A DNA stretch of 64,000 nt, from contig CM041465.1 of assembly GCA_023213395.1 (NCBI GenBank), forward strand, positions 53,017,741 to 53,081,740. The letters run 5' to 3'. Numbering within the stretch: position 1 is the stretch's first letter; each line of letters starts with the position of its first letter. The DNA comes from Cycas panzhihuaensis (taxonomy: Eukaryota; Cycadophyta). The position numbers and the translations under genes were made by a program. Shown piece by piece: positions 23,749 to 35,138 of the stretch. A model generated the notes under the pieces. That model made no database searches. It was not told where the DNA came from and worked only from the letters and a program-made list of their open reading frames with translations.

Positions 23749-25359
23749 TTCGACTTTAGGAGAGCCCTTACCCAACCCATAGGGAGGGGTAAGCCTTTCT
23801 CCGTAGTCGAAGAGCTTCTTACAGTGGCCGTCGGGATGTCCATCATGGACATCTTGAGAAGTTGCCCGGAGCAATGAGCGCTCCTCCTGGAAGTTCTTGG
23901 ATCGAATGACGCGTCCGTTCATGCCTTGGGTACGACCCCAAGTGATGAACCCATTATCTCCTTCGATCCCAGAGATCTTCCCGCATCTAGTGGAAGGGAA
24001 CGCCAATGGAATTTCTCTTTCACCATTACCATAGATACCCCCGATTGCACGTTACGGAGAACCATCGTGGACAATGGTTCCTCCATCAACGCCATGCCCT
24101 TGCGCGTTATGCAAGAGCTCGGTGTTTCCGCCTTGGAACCTGTTCCATGGCTGTCGAGTTATGTGATGCAGAAGACTCCCTTAGGATCTGTCTCGATACC
24201 TCTTACCCTCGAGGACAAGACCGTCATTACCGACATCGTCGTCCTCGATGTCGATGTTGATTACAACCTACTTCTGGGTCGACCATGGCTTGACCAAATG
24301 GGAGCCGTGTGTTCCACCCGTTGGGGGCAACTTAAATTTATCCATAATGGACAAATGAAAGTTGTCCTCCGCGAGCGATCACTCGCCAAACCAGCTAGGC
24401 CTCTCGCCCAGGCAAGCCATGGCCATACGAAGGGAAATAAACGCCCTTCTGACCAAGCCTCAGCTTGCTCCATTGGAATCCCTGATTCCTCTTACCGAGA
24501 AGAAAGTCCTACGTCTTCTTCCCCTAGCTTGATACGTTTTGCTCCTATTGGTGTCGGGAGCTATGGGTATGTTGCCGTGTTTGATGATGACGGATCCCAT
24601 AGTGAGGATGAGGATCGTCCTCACCCAGTCTCGTTCCTCCGCACCAGTGTGGGGCGTCTTCCTAGCCCTAACCTCCCTCCTAGGGCCTCTTTTGCTGTAG
24701 ATCTGGGCCACTTTCACATGTCACATGACATTGCGCATGTTGATCATCAGGTCCCTGGCTCTTCCACCTCGTCGCCTCCCGTAGGTGACGATGTTGAGAG
24801 TTTCCCTCTTGCTTTTTACGAGGGACCTCTCCTTGACTCTCCTTTGGAGTCCCGGATGATGACAGGCGTCTTTAACCATACCGGTCCTATCGCTCCTACG
24901 TCATCCCTCGCCTCACCCATTCGAAGTCAGGCCATCGATGGCGTGGACTACTTCGAAGATGACGAGGCTTTGCTGGAACACTTAGCAGGTTCCATGCCGA
25001 GTTTGCCTCCTGGTCACCACAAGCTTGGCCACCAGAAGGTCTTAGTGATTGGGTCCACATTAGCCAACCCAATCCCCTCTTCTGGTTCCTCCCTTCCAGT
25101 TGATCTTGCCCCCCTCCATTTCGAGGAGGGGAATGCCATGTGCATGGGGGCAACCCAGGACATAGTCCTTGCCCCGGATAGGGTCATCAAGGTAGGAGCG
25201 GAGTGCACCCCCGACGAGGTGAGGGAATACGCCCTCCTGTTCCGAGAATTTCACAACGTATTTGCGTGGGAATACTCAGACATGAAGGGCATCGACCCCT
25301 CCATCGTTGTGCATAACCTTACGACCTTCCCTGACGCTCGCCCCGTGCATCAGAAGTAG
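23749..25359 (+). pseudogene. Aspartic protease and linker of element C
   Basis: A stop lies near 23876; from 23926 a 477-codon frame is open. Active-site string IVDNGSSINAMPL (catalytic Asp codon at 24070); the LLLGRPWLDQMG segment near 24275 matches the conserved C-terminal part of retropepsins. Then comes a long acidic linker (FAPIGVGSYGYVAVFDDDGS, YFEDDEALLEHLAGSMPSLP), and FAWEYSDMKGIDPSIVVHNL just before RT, a hallmark of plant Tat-like elements. The protease cuts the polyprotein. The frame ends at TAG 25357-25359 within what should be the junction to RT. Confidence 0.85.
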
Positions 25360-26125
25360 TGTCCCCTTCACCCAAAGCTTTCGGCTGCCGTTAAGATAGA
25401 AGTTGAGAAGCTTCTGGAAGCAGGACTTATTTCCTCCATCGATTACCCCAAGTGAGTATCGAATATCGTTCCCGTTGCTAAAAAGAACAGGACCATTCGT
25501 ATTTCTGTCGATTTTTGCGACATAAATGACGCTTGTCCTAAGGACAACTTTCCTCTCCCTTTCATCGATCAAATAATCGATCGTATGGGATTCGGGTTAT
25601 GTCCCTGATGGACGGCTTCTCCGGCTATAACCAGATCCAGATCTCTCCCGAAGACCATCATAAGACGGCCTTCACGACGCCATGGGGTACCTTTGCCTAC
25701 AAGGCGATGCCCTTTGGTCTTAAAAATGCAGGGGCTACTTATCAAAGAGCCATGCATTTCATCTTCCATGACCTCATCAACAATATGTTGGAGGTCTTCA
25801 TGGACGACATGATGGGCCTTTCCCACTCCAGAGCCTATCATTCTTCCGACTTACGTGCCATCTTCGCAAGATGCCGCAAGTACCATGTTAGCTTAAACCC
25901 GCTGAAATGCGTGTTTGCCGTTACCTCGGGCAAACTCCTTGGTTTCCTCGTGTCCCAACAAGGAATCCAAATCGATCCGAAAAAAGTCAAGGCGATCCTT
26001 GACATGCCACCGCCCAAGACCCAACGACAAATTAAGTCGTTCCTAGGCAGGCTTGGTTTCTTGAGGTGCTTTTTGGCAGATTTTTCCATAAACGCCAAGC
26101 CTCTTACAAACCTATTGAAGAAAGG
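25360..26125 (+). pseudogene. Reverse transcriptase of element C (interrupted)
   Basis: Early RT motifs are at 25380-25590 (KIEVEKLLEAGLISSIDYPK, ACPKDNFPLPFIDQIIDR) with a TGA at 25453-25455, where B has TGG. A small deletion near 25590 shifts the frame. From 25599 the frame is open: LMDGFSGYNQIQISPEDHHK, AMPFGLKNAGATYQRAMHF, the catalytic VFMDDMMG (about 25796-25819), and ILDMPPPKTQRQIKSFLG. Copies element RNA into DNA in the particle. Needs both defects reverted to be functional, so this copy is dead. Confidence 0.9.
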
Positions 26126-26580
26126 AGCCCCTCTTGTCTGGTCGGACAAGACCCAAAAGGCCTCAGTGGGGCTCGAGGAAGCTCTCGTTTCCGCCCCTAC
26201 CGGCACCTCCTCGCTTCGATAGGCCCATCATTCTGTACACCTCGAATCGGTGAATCACAGGTGCAATGCTCGCGACAGAGGACGATGCGAACCGAGAGGG
26301 CCATTTATTTCATTAGCCGCACTCTCGTTGCCGCTGAATTAAACTATCCCCCCGCCGAAAAGGAATGCCTCTCCTTGGTCTACGCGACCAAGAAATTTCG
26401 GCACTACGTGCTCGGCAATACGACTAAGGTGATCATTCAATCCGATCCCTTCCGTTACTTACTTACCCATTCGGTTGTGGCGGTGGGGCGGGGCGTTGGG
26501 CGTCTGCTTCAAGAATTCGACTTGCGGTCGTCAGCGAAGTGGAAGAAGGGAATGGTAGTGGCGAGCAGTTAGCGATGCCG
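26126..26580 (+). pseudogene. Gypsy-type RNase H of element C (frameshifted)
   Basis: Reads APLVWSDKTQKASVGLEEAL, then after indels near 26200-26280 continues ERAIYFISRTLVAAELNYPP and AEKECLSLVYATKKFRHYVL. The catalytic first-Asp region is damaged by the indels. This is the RNase H normally joined to RT and is distinct from the second RNase H at 31711. Confidence 0.8.
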
Positions 26581-26639
26581 CCATCCCCAGCGAGGCGGCC
26601 CTGGTGACGACTCCTTCCGGATGAGTCCATCATGGCCGT

Positions 26640-27858
26640 CGGGATGTTCCTCCTCACCCACTCGCCGATAGCAAGTGGTATGGCGACATCGTGTGATATT
26701 TGACTTAGCAAGAATATCGCCCGGCCAAGAATAAGGTCGGTCGTGTCCGTGCCGCAGCTAAGCAACACCTCCTCGTGGACGGTGTTGTACAAGAGGTCTT
26801 CGATGGGATCTGCTTGTCATGCCGCTCCCGTGAAGCGGACCAAATACTCATGAGTGCCACCATGGCATTTGTGGGGGCCACTTTGGGGGCCAATCCATGG
26901 CCCAAAGGATCCTCCGCATGGGCTATTACTGGCCGTCCTTGTTCAAGGACGCCCACGCTTGTGCCCTTAGATGCCGGCGTTGTTAAGAGCACGCTAACGT
27001 CTCTCACATACCTTCCGAGGCACTGCACCCTATCGTGTCTCCGTGGCCCTTTTCCCAATGGGGTTTAGACCTTATCGGGGCTATATCACCACCATCTTCC
27101 GCACAACATAAATATATCTTAACCGCTACCGAATACTTCACTAAATGGGCAGAGGCGATCCCCACATCCACTACCCCCGCAAGACGATAGCCACTTTCAT
27201 CTACCAGTATATTATCTGTCGTTTCAGAATTCCAGACGTCCTAATTACGGATAATGGAACTCCCTTTTGTAATAAGGAAATGGACGGTGTGTGAGAAATT
27301 CAAAATCTCGCACAAGTCGTCATCCCCTTATTACCCCAAGCCAAGGCGATTGAATCTTTCAACAAAACGCTCATTGGCATCTTGAAGAAAACCGTCGCTC
27401 AGTCTCAAAGAGCGGCATATCAACTCCCTTCCGCCTATGGGCTTATCGCACCTCTGTCCGGACTGACTCACGGGATGACCCCATTCTCGCTAGTCTATGA
27501 GATCGAAGCGATACTTCCGTTGGAAGTGGAGGTCCCTTCTCTTCGGGTTTCCCTTCGAGGCCTCATCGATGAGGAGTCTACTCGCCAGGATCGTCTCCTA
27601 GATCTCGAAGCCCTGGATGAGAAGCGCTTAGCGGGTTACCAAGCGAACCTCGCTTCGAAAGCCCGTTTGCAAAGGATGCACGATAAACACCTTCGTGCCC
27701 GCCCTTTGTGTCCTGGGGACCACGTCCTCAAATTGGAGTATCTTTACGATCGCTTGGCCAAATTCGGGCCCAAGTGGGTAGGTCCCTTCGTCGTTCTCGA
27801 AAGCCTCGATAACGGCGCATCTGATACAGATCGCCACCTTAGGCGGCTTGGAATTTGA
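26640..27858 (+). pseudogene. Integrase of element C (frameshifted)
   Basis: The HHCC zinc-binding part is at about 26850-26985 (GGHFGG-like shifted frame, RILRMGYYWPSLFKD, CRRC). The catalytic core has WGLDLIGAISPPSS with the first Asp at 27068-27070, ATEYFTKWAEAIP, ITDNGTPFCNKEMD with the second Asp (about 27250), and the Glu region IESFNKTLIGILKK (27350). The C-terminal part 27382-27858 is open and ends in a GPY/F-like string LAKFGPKWVGPFVV. No chromodomain follows. Frame changes around 26720-27300 inactivate it. Confidence 0.85.
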
Positions 27859-28639
27859 GAAAGCGGTCAACGAAATTCTCAAGAAGTTCTCTGGCGTGAT
27901 CTCTTCACCTCGCTCCGAAACGAACCTAAACTACCATCTTAAATTGTTCCCATTCCTCCCAACCACAGGTAGGATGGCAATTTAAGATGGATTCTCGTTC
28001 CTTCTTCCGGTTCCTCCTGCGGAACCCGCGTTCCCGTATACTCTTGGGAACCTTTGTCTTCCTATTTTGGGCATCCCCCAAACTAGGACGACTCTATGGA
28101 GTATCGTTACTCCCTTTTTCATGCTTCTCGTTTCCTTCGCATATTCCGCTATGCTCCCCTGTGGACGTGCATGTCGCCCTATCTTCTAACCGCACGCCTC
28201 TCGATCACCTCTGCTCACGGTGGATGTGTGTGCTCCTGTTAGACATATGGCCATACATGGAAGGAAACACCTGCATATTCACAAAACTTTACAACAAAAT
28301 ATATACATTTATACATTCACATATTTACATATCAACATACAAATATTTACGACATACAAACATTTGCAGCATATTACAAAAATATTCATTTAGAAAAGTA
28401 AACCATACATGCTACCTCTATCATACATGGTACACCATTTCATGCCAAAATGGGGTTCCAATTACCCCATGTATATATATATATCAAGAATGTCATAGTA
28501 CATCGTGTATGTGGGAAGCTGGGATCCTTGCAGGGGGAGTACAATCATGTGAGTCTACATATGACCCCCTGGAGGCCCGCGCTTTCCCGTCAAAATCATA
28601 CATGTGCATCTCCTAATCTACTACTCGCCCGGATCCCGG
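27859..28639 (+). other. Noncoding spacer between integrase and antisense PMD, element C
   Basis: No conserved protein. It includes a block (about 27915-27990, AACTACCATCTTAAATTG and a near-inverted CAATTTAAGATGG) present once here and twice in B. A run of TATA/ACATAT-rich sequence follows (28270-28500). Confidence 0.6.
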
Positions 28640-30546
28640 TCCCATCTCACAGTGCATGTGATCCCTCTCCTGGGGACCACATCCCTGTGAGGCTCCTCCT
28701 AGGCCTCCGCGAGCTGCCTGCCTCGCTCTCCTTGTCCCTAGGCCACCTCAGAGTCGTAGCCACCGTATGTGTATGTGTGTGGCTCCTGCTCGACCTAGAG
28801 ACCATCTGCGCCACCGGTGGTCAGTGACTGGATGTGGTCCCTCTCGCCTCAGAGTCCCTCCTCGATAGCTCTGAACCTCTCCTCCGATGTCTTAAGGCGC
28901 TCCTCTAGTACTGCAAGGCAAGTGCTGCTCCCTATGTCTCCTCCTGGCCCGCTCTATGCCTCCAAGGCCTGGATCAGTCTACGCAACTCATCTCGCTCGC
29001 CCCTGGTCGCGTCGAGCTCTCGCTGCAGCTGCCCCCGGAATGCCATGTGCTACTGGGTCTCTGCAGCCTAGATGTCTCTTGCTCGCACTAATGGGGTGAA
29101 TGCCTGCATGTAGGCCCCCGCCGATCTGGGTGCATCCTCTGCCTGGATGGGCGGTTGCCCCTCTCACAGACCTGAGGGAACAACTCCTCACCATAGCCTC
29201 GACCCGATCGGTGGACCTCACTTCGCTGTCAATGCAACATGCCATGTGTCAGTATGTATCCTCGATGCATATCATAAAATCAAAATCAAAGTCTATCCAG
29301 ATGTCAAACGACTAAGGAAACGGTTAGGTCTCACCTGCCGTGGCTACCAGATCCTCTGCTCGGGCGACGTCTCCCTCTCCTGGCTCTCCGCCAGCTGTCG
29401 ATGCCTCATCCTCTGGCTCATCCTCCGGCATCCTCCGCCTGCCTGCTCTCGGCAGGGACCGGCTCGACCCTCGCCTCTCCGGATCTCCTCACGATCCGTA
29501 GCCCAGGTCTCGGTCTCACCGCCCGCCTGCTCATATCAGCTCTCGATGGGCCTGCCCTTCCTGTGGCAGCCCCGGATGGTCCCGCTGCGTCCTCGGATGC
29601 CTGTGATGGACCTGCCTCTCCTACAGGTCGGGATGGGCCAGCCCCATCTCCCCCGTCGTCACTATTATCGGCCCTGTCGTCATCATCATCATCGCTGTCA
29701 TCGACTGGTGCTCCTGCCCCTCCTGCTCCGTCATCACTCACCCACCTCAACGCCTGTATGGATGCGCTTCGTGATGCAGCCGAGTGAGGAGGCCGAGCGA
29801 TGTCGCGTCGACCGACCGGTGGACATGTGCCTGGTCCTCTGTCCCCCGGAATCTCGTCTTCCATCTATGGACCATCGGGGCCCACCTCGCTATGGGGAAT
29901 GGCCCCCCTGCCGGCGCCACTGCCGCAAAATGGTCAAAGAACCGACCTTGCACAGCGTCTATATGAGAATCCTCCTCGTCCCGACCTCCTGATGGTATCC
30001 AGTTGGGCGAGGAGGTTCGCCGCAACTAAGGTAGCCCAGTCCATCCTCTCGCCGGCCACCGCCGGCAGGTCCACCCATCCGCACAGGATCTCCACAGGTT
30101 ACATTTCCGGAGATCCGAATAATGCATAGCAAAATCAGCTTCCTCACCCGAGGAAGCCCTGATATAAGTACTATCTCGAGGGGTGATCCCCTCCGCTGCC
30201 ACCTGTCTGCCCCCGTGAGAAACTGGCTCGCCTCCCTGTGTGCTGCCTCGGTGCTAGGCAGCGTCCTCAGTCTCACGGGTCTCCCCGTCGCTAGCACCCC
30301 TAAGATCCGTCTAATATCCTCTGGGGTGATAGATATGTCCCCTATCTGAGGCAAGTGGAACACGTACCTCCTCCTATCCCAGTGCGACACTATGTCCACT
30401 AGGAGCTGATCCGTCTGACTGGGGGTCCTCGGGGCCTTATGCAGTAGCATCTCTTCAAAATCACCCAGTCATCCTCTGTCGACATCTCCAGGTAACTAAG
30501 GATGGGCATGCCGACGTTTTGTGATTGTCTCACTGCTGATAGCTAC
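28640..30546 (-). pseudogene. Antisense PMD gene of element C, second exon
   Basis: Reading down the minus strand: NVGMPILSYLEM-like start, then QLLVDIVSHWDRRRYVFHLP and QIGDISITPEDIRRILGVLA (plant mobile domain core, 30250-30450). Next come MDWATLVAANLLAQLDTIR (about 29990-30045), FFDHFAAVAPAGGPFPIARW and MVHRWKTRFRGTEDQAHVHR (29790-29950), an acidic low-complexity segment (about 29640-29720), and a charged coiled-coil-like C-terminus (about 28800-29090). Frames change between segments, so it is broken here. The same protein string is traceable in B and D. PMD proteins of plants (MAIN, MAIL1) act with PP7-like phosphatase in silencing; what a transposon-borne antisense copy does is not known. 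Confidence 0.75.
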
Positions 30547-30990
30547 TATCGACAAAGTTAATCCAAATCAGTTCTCTAGCACTCTTCCAGACCCCTAACT
30601 ACCTGTCTGGTACCCTTCTCGGGCTTTCCGGGGCTGTTTGGCCCCTGTTTTGGCTTTTTCTGATTTTCTGTCTATCTTAGCTCAATTTAGCGGTCTGCTA
30701 AATTCGGGCCCCCGGCGTCGTTCTTCTTGGCGATCCGCGGCTAAGATCAGCGCCACGATTTTAGCAGATCACGGCAACCCCTAAAGGGGTTTTGGCCCAA
30801 AATTAAAATTTTTGTGGTGGACCCGTGGGGCCCACCGGGACAGTGCCTAATGCCAGGTCTCGCCTCTTCTCGGGTCCAATTCAGACTCCGAGAGGCCTCT
30901 AACCGCCCATAAGGGGCATAAAAAGCATTAAAATTTAAATAAAAAGCAATAACTTTCGAACTTTGAAATGATGAAGGTTTCGTTAGATCC

Positions 30991-31160
30991 ACTCACTAGG
31001 TCCGGCCTGACCGTCGCCATCTCGTCTCTCTGGTCGCGATGACTGTCTCCTCGCCCGAATCCGACGGTCGGATCGTCCTCTGCGTGCCTCTGAGATCGGG
31101 TAGCGCTCTGCGTCGTAAGGGAAAGGCTCTGGTTTCGTACGAGAGCTGGTGAAAATGAAT
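30991..31160 (-). other. First exon and splice donor of the antisense PMD transcript, element C
   Basis: Between the TATA box (31179-31189) and a donor CCTA/GTGAGTGGATC (30996-30991, minus). The matching acceptor would be near 30547, giving an intron of about 450 bp. That acceptor is weaker in C than in B and D. The exon is probably mostly untranslated; its extent is inferred from the TATA position. Confidence 0.5.
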
Positions 31161-31178
31161 TCAATTTTCATTAGTTTT

Positions 31179-31189
31179 CCTTATATAGG
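31179..31189 (-). promoter_or_regulatory. TATA box for antisense PMD transcript (element C)
   Basis: The minus strand reads GCCTATATAAGGAAAA, conserved in sequence and position in B (45075-45085) and D (13996-14007). Confidence 0.65.
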
Positions 31190-31710
31190 CGGGGGCCCCA
31201 GGCACTTCTTAGTTTTGGCTCGTGGCGATCGTTGGGACCGTCTCATCACGTTGGTAACCTTTGCCTTCTGGCCCTGTCACTCATTGTGCTTTATGGACGC
31301 CATTTTTGCCCTCTCTTGCAAGGGCATTTATGGCGCCTCATTATTGCGCTTTTGGCAGGGCATTTTTGCATCGTTTTACGCGCTGCTCCCGTGCATGCCT
31401 GAGTTTATACTCGTTTGGCTTGTTTCGTCGCCCTGGACTCGTTTTTGCAGCCCTTTCTCGCCCCTGGGGTCCCCAAAGGAAATGCTCCCCCGCCTGGGGG
31501 CATGTGTTGCTTTCCTAGGCAACCTTTGGCACCCCAGGGCACCTTTTCTCCGCCTACTTTTCAGCCAGTGGCCGGATTGCTTGCTTTCATTCTTGGGTAA
31601 CCTCATTGCTAGGTCCTCCTACCCTTCTCGGCCCGCTTCGCGCTTGCTATTCGAGTCTTTGTTTTTGCTTGCATCGCCATTTGTTTGCCGCTAGAGCCTA
31701 GTATCCAGCC

Positions 31711-32124
31711 ATGTCTCTCCTCATTTTCACCGATGGTGGAAGTCGCGGCAACCCCGGACCTTCCGCCACTGCATGGATTCTTCGCAATCCCTCCGGGCAC
31801 GATCACTTGCGTTCCGGAGTCTTTCTTCCCGAGGCTACCAATAACGAAGCCGAGTACATGGCCATTATTGAAGCCCTTACGGTTGCTCTTCGTTTCCATC
31901 GTGGTTCCATTGCGTTGTTTTGCGATTCTCAGGTCGTGGTATCCCATCTCACCCAGGTTTACCAGGTGCGATGCCCTCACCTGAGGACCCTTGCATCTGC
32001 CGGTCTCTCACAGCTTGTTTCGTCAGTGAATATCCAGCATATCCTGAGGCACCTCAGCGCCGCGGCCGACCTCGTCCGCCTCATCCTTGAGCGTCGCCTC
32101 CCTCTTCTAGGTGACCGCCCTTGA
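31711..32124 (+). CDS. Second RNase H, cellular RNase HI type, intact in element C
   Basis: An intact 137-codon frame starting MSLLIFTDGGSRGNPGPSAT. The four acidic residues of the RNase HI active site can be placed at D8 (FTDGG), E48 (NNEAEY), D72 (LFCDSQ) and D120 (SAAADLVRLIL). It has no RT attached and is different from the gypsy RNase H at 26126. In many plant Tat-like elements a similar captured RNase H sits between RT-RNase H and integrase. Here it lies about 3.9 kb downstream of integrase, near the 3' LTR, after the antisense PMD gene. It would remove RNA from RNA-DNA hybrids during reverse transcription. How it is translated is unclear: no polyprotein reads into it, so a spliced or separate transcript is likely. 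Confidence 0.85.
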   Translation: MSLLIFTDGGSRGNPGPSATAWILRNPSGHDHLRSGVFLPEATNNEAEYMAIIEALTVALRFHRGSIALFCDSQVVVSHLTQVYQVRCPHLRTLASAGLSQLVSSVNIQHILRHLSAAADLVRLILERRLPLLGDRP

Positions 32125-32475
32125 GGCTTGCCTGGCCAACCTGTGCCCAAGCCTCCAGTTGCTGTTAGTTAGATGTACCTGCTCTACTTTGTTGGATGCC
32201 CTCTTACTTCACGTTGCACCTTGGCAATGGGGGGCATCCCGTTTTACTGCTTATTTCAGTTTTAGGTCGATGCTTAGGCGACACGCAGGCAGCCCCTACG
32301 TTATCCTCACCTCCGTCTCCCATGTCCACGCGTTCCGCCACGACACTTGCCTACGCCCTTGGTCTACGTGTTGCTCTTTATTGTTTTATATATATGCATG
32401 TGCTACTCATATCTTTGATTGACAGCATTCGCCACCACATTACGCTTCCGAGCAGTGAGGCTCACGCTAAGGCGA
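32125..32475 (+). other. 3' noncoding region of element C, polypurine tract degraded
   Basis: Homologous to 46026-46385 of B. The segment next to the LTR reads CTCACGCTAAGGCGA, where B has CTACTACCAAGGGGGCAG, so C has lost its polypurine tract by deletion. Confidence 0.65.
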
Positions 32476-34967
32476 TGTTTCCTAGCTATTGGGAATGGAC
32501 TCGAGACGCATCAACACAGGTTTGTTCAGGTATATGTTCTTACTTTTCTTACCCATATTAATTAAGGTAATTTAGAGTAGCTTGATTGACATATGCCTGC
32601 CTACATGCATTGGTTTGACTGCCTGCTCATAATGCATGTGCCTAATGGCACGCCTTCAGCCTATGACGACTCACAGTGGGGCATTCCTCAGCGAATCACG
32701 ATACCGTATGGCCTCTGACCACTCACGATGTCTCCACAGTTTCTCGAGATTATTTCTGTCGGCTTGTTTGTTCTTGTTACAACATGTCGTTTATGTTGCA
32801 ATCCTTCCTAAGTCTGGTCTAACCATTAGTTCGGGCTCTTTGCATCATTCTAAGTACACCTTTGCTGGGCCTTCCCCCAGCTGATGTAATTCATGTTTAG
32901 CCCTTGTTCTTACCTCAAAAGCCTGATTTTTCTTTTATTTTCTTTTCTTTTTAAATTTCGTGATCTGCAGAAACTAAGCTGCATGCAATTTCTTGTCGCA
33001 GAATTTGCCGCGGTACGACTGTTCGAAATTTAAAAAAGAGAACCACGCGACAATTTCCGCGTTTTCACAGGCTGGGTGGCTCAAACGATTGGGCGCCCCT
33101 GATGTTCACTTCATCGTGAACAAGAAATAAAAATTTTTTTTTCACTCATTTGCATCATTCTAAGGCTTATTTTTCAAGACTTCCAAGAGAACTCTTCACA
33201 AAAACACAAGAGAAGGACACAGAAATCAGAGAGCTTCATGTCTGTAGCTTGGACGGAGGTGTAGTGGGCTGCCATAAGTCGGAGTTCTGAGGCCATTGCT
33301 ACCCCCTACCGTTCTCCACAACAAGTTCCACTCTCCCTTACAAATGCTCAAAGATCCAAGGGATTTCTTCACCAAGAAGGCTACTCCAAGGATCAACTTT
33401 CAGCTCTCAACTTGCATGGACCTTCTCCCATCTACACTTTAGCAAAAAAACACTCAGAATCAGCCTCTAGACATTGATTGTTGCTACTGCTCCAAGTGGC
33501 CAAGTGCATGCATGCATGCCCTCTCTTATCCAAGGTATTTCTTGTTTCTTGTTGGTGCTTTTTTCCTTGCTTTTTTGTTGTTTTACTTACAAGCTCTTTT
33601 CCCCATTACATTCACTTTCTTTGATATTTCCTTGGTCATCCAATGAAAGTAATCTTAGCTAGTTGTAGCTTTCCTATAGTGCTGCCCTAGATTGGGGTTA
33701 TTTCCTTGCATTTCCTTGAGATTCATCCTTTCCCTCTAAGCTATCTCTTTTACCCTGTTCTGAGTTAACCGGTGTAAAGGGTTTCACACGAGGATTTGAG
33801 GGAGATAGGCGGGGTTCCGTCCCCCATTGCCGTCCTTCTCCCCAAGGGTTTCGTCCCTTATCCTCTCTCCCTTTACCATCTGCGTTTTCTTAGGAAACGG
33901 AGCTAGGGAGGCCTAAGAGAGTTGGTTTGAGCTTTCTCTTTGGTGTAGGTAACCCATCACTACCCATCTCATCTTGTGGCCCGCTAACGTTTCCTTCCCG
34001 AGCCCTGTGGAGACCTCCCGTGAGTGAGTTAGCCATCCCGAGGCTACAATCAGTCCCACGTAGTAGGTTTTATGGTGCATGATAGTGTGTATGCTTATCG
34101 CGCATTTTTCTTATTTCATTTTTGCTATGTTCTAGCGTATAACTCTAGTTATTTGGCTTAGTTGATTTCATTTGCATATATATATATATATATATATATC
34201 TTTGCCGTGCTTCGTAGCCTCTCTCCCGAGAGGAAGGTGCTCTCTCTACTTGTCTGCAGGATCGCATTGGAGGAGGTGGTGCGCAAGACGAACCCGTTGC
34301 CGGTCAGCTCCCACACGGTAATTCTTCCCTTTGGCGTTGAGTTCTTTTTCTCGTCTTTTCATTTCGTTTGATTTCGCATGCTCACGGGGAGGTAAGTGGA
34401 CCCCCTTCGCCACCAGATTGGCAGCGTTGCATGCGTGGAGGAAAGAGGAGGGCCTTGACAAGAAGGAGAATCCACACTTCAACCTCAAGCTATAGAATCC
34501 GGTATTCCTCGTGTTTCCTTTGTTTTCCCTTTTATATCATTCTTGCTTTTTGCACACCTTGATAAGTAAAAGATAAGAAAACATAAGGGAAAAAGGAAAT
34601 AGTCTTTTATTTTACATTTACCCTCTCGCATCGTTCCTTTACTCTACATCACATAGGAATAGAGAGTTTCGTTGTATCTCTCAACCACCCTTTACTTCAC
34701 ACTGTTGCCGCGTTGATTTTGTTGCCCTCTCGTTGCCTTCTCGGTACCTTGAGAAGGCAATGGCGATTTCCCTCTCCTTCCGACCATCAGAAGGGTAGGA
34801 AGGCCTCGTATTTACTGCGGCTACACTGGAAGCAACCGGGCACCTTAGATCCCGAACGCCCTCCGTGCGCCTGGACGTCCTACGGTGAGATCCTCATTGC
34901 CTAGCCCGATCAATGTGGTATTTTGTATCCCTTTGCTGGGCGTAGGATCACGCCCGCGAGGCGTTTC
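32476..34967 (+). repeat. LTR3, 3' LTR of element C
   Basis: 2492 bp, TGTTTCCTAGC...GAGGCGTTTCA. It is paired with LTR2 by shared variants. Compared with LTR2 it has many scattered small deletions, for example around 34430-34470 and 34790-34960, often in CG-rich spots. A donor-like GGAG/GTAAGTGG is at 34392. Confidence 0.9.
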
Positions 34968-34985
34968 ATGGCGACCATCTTGGGG
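34968..34985 (+). other. Primer-binding site of element B (resumed after C)
   Basis: TGGCGACCATCTTGGGGA, identical over 17 bases to the site in A. It belongs to B if C is nested, because C's own site follows LTR2. Confidence 0.75.
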
Positions 34986-35138
34986 ATCCCGGTAAGGAGC
35001 TAAATTACTTCCCTTTCTTGTCGGTGTTCTTGCCTCTAGGTAGTTTCGTGTTAGTGTTTTCGGTTGGGCAACCCCAGCGTGCGCTTCTCTCCCTTCCTTT
35101 ACGCTTCTTTGTTCCTTCTAACAACGCCATGGCGTTGC

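Larger units (their letters stand above)
18591..34967 (+). mobile_element. Ty3/gypsy retrotransposon C, nested in B at its primer-binding site
   Basis: LTR2 (18591-21112) and LTR3 (32476-34967) share variants and bracket a complete internal region. This contains PBS, gag, protease, RT, gypsy RNase H, integrase, antisense PMD and sense second RNase H. It is about 16.4 kb, long for a gypsy element. It is the best-preserved copy: gag has long open parts, the protease-linker frame is open over 477 codons, and the second RNase H is intact. Stops and frameshifts in gag, RT and integrase show it is no longer autonomous. Confidence 0.9.

Noticed and set aside
29147-29992. Long 281-codon plus-strand frame
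   Set aside because: It is the complement of the antisense PMD C-terminal region, is not conserved in B or D, and has no domain.
18587-34985. LTR1-LTR2 as a tandem formed by unequal recombination
   Set aside because: Shared variants pair LTR1 with LTR4 and LTR2 with LTR3, and GGCTC flanks only the outer pair, so nesting is the simpler reading.
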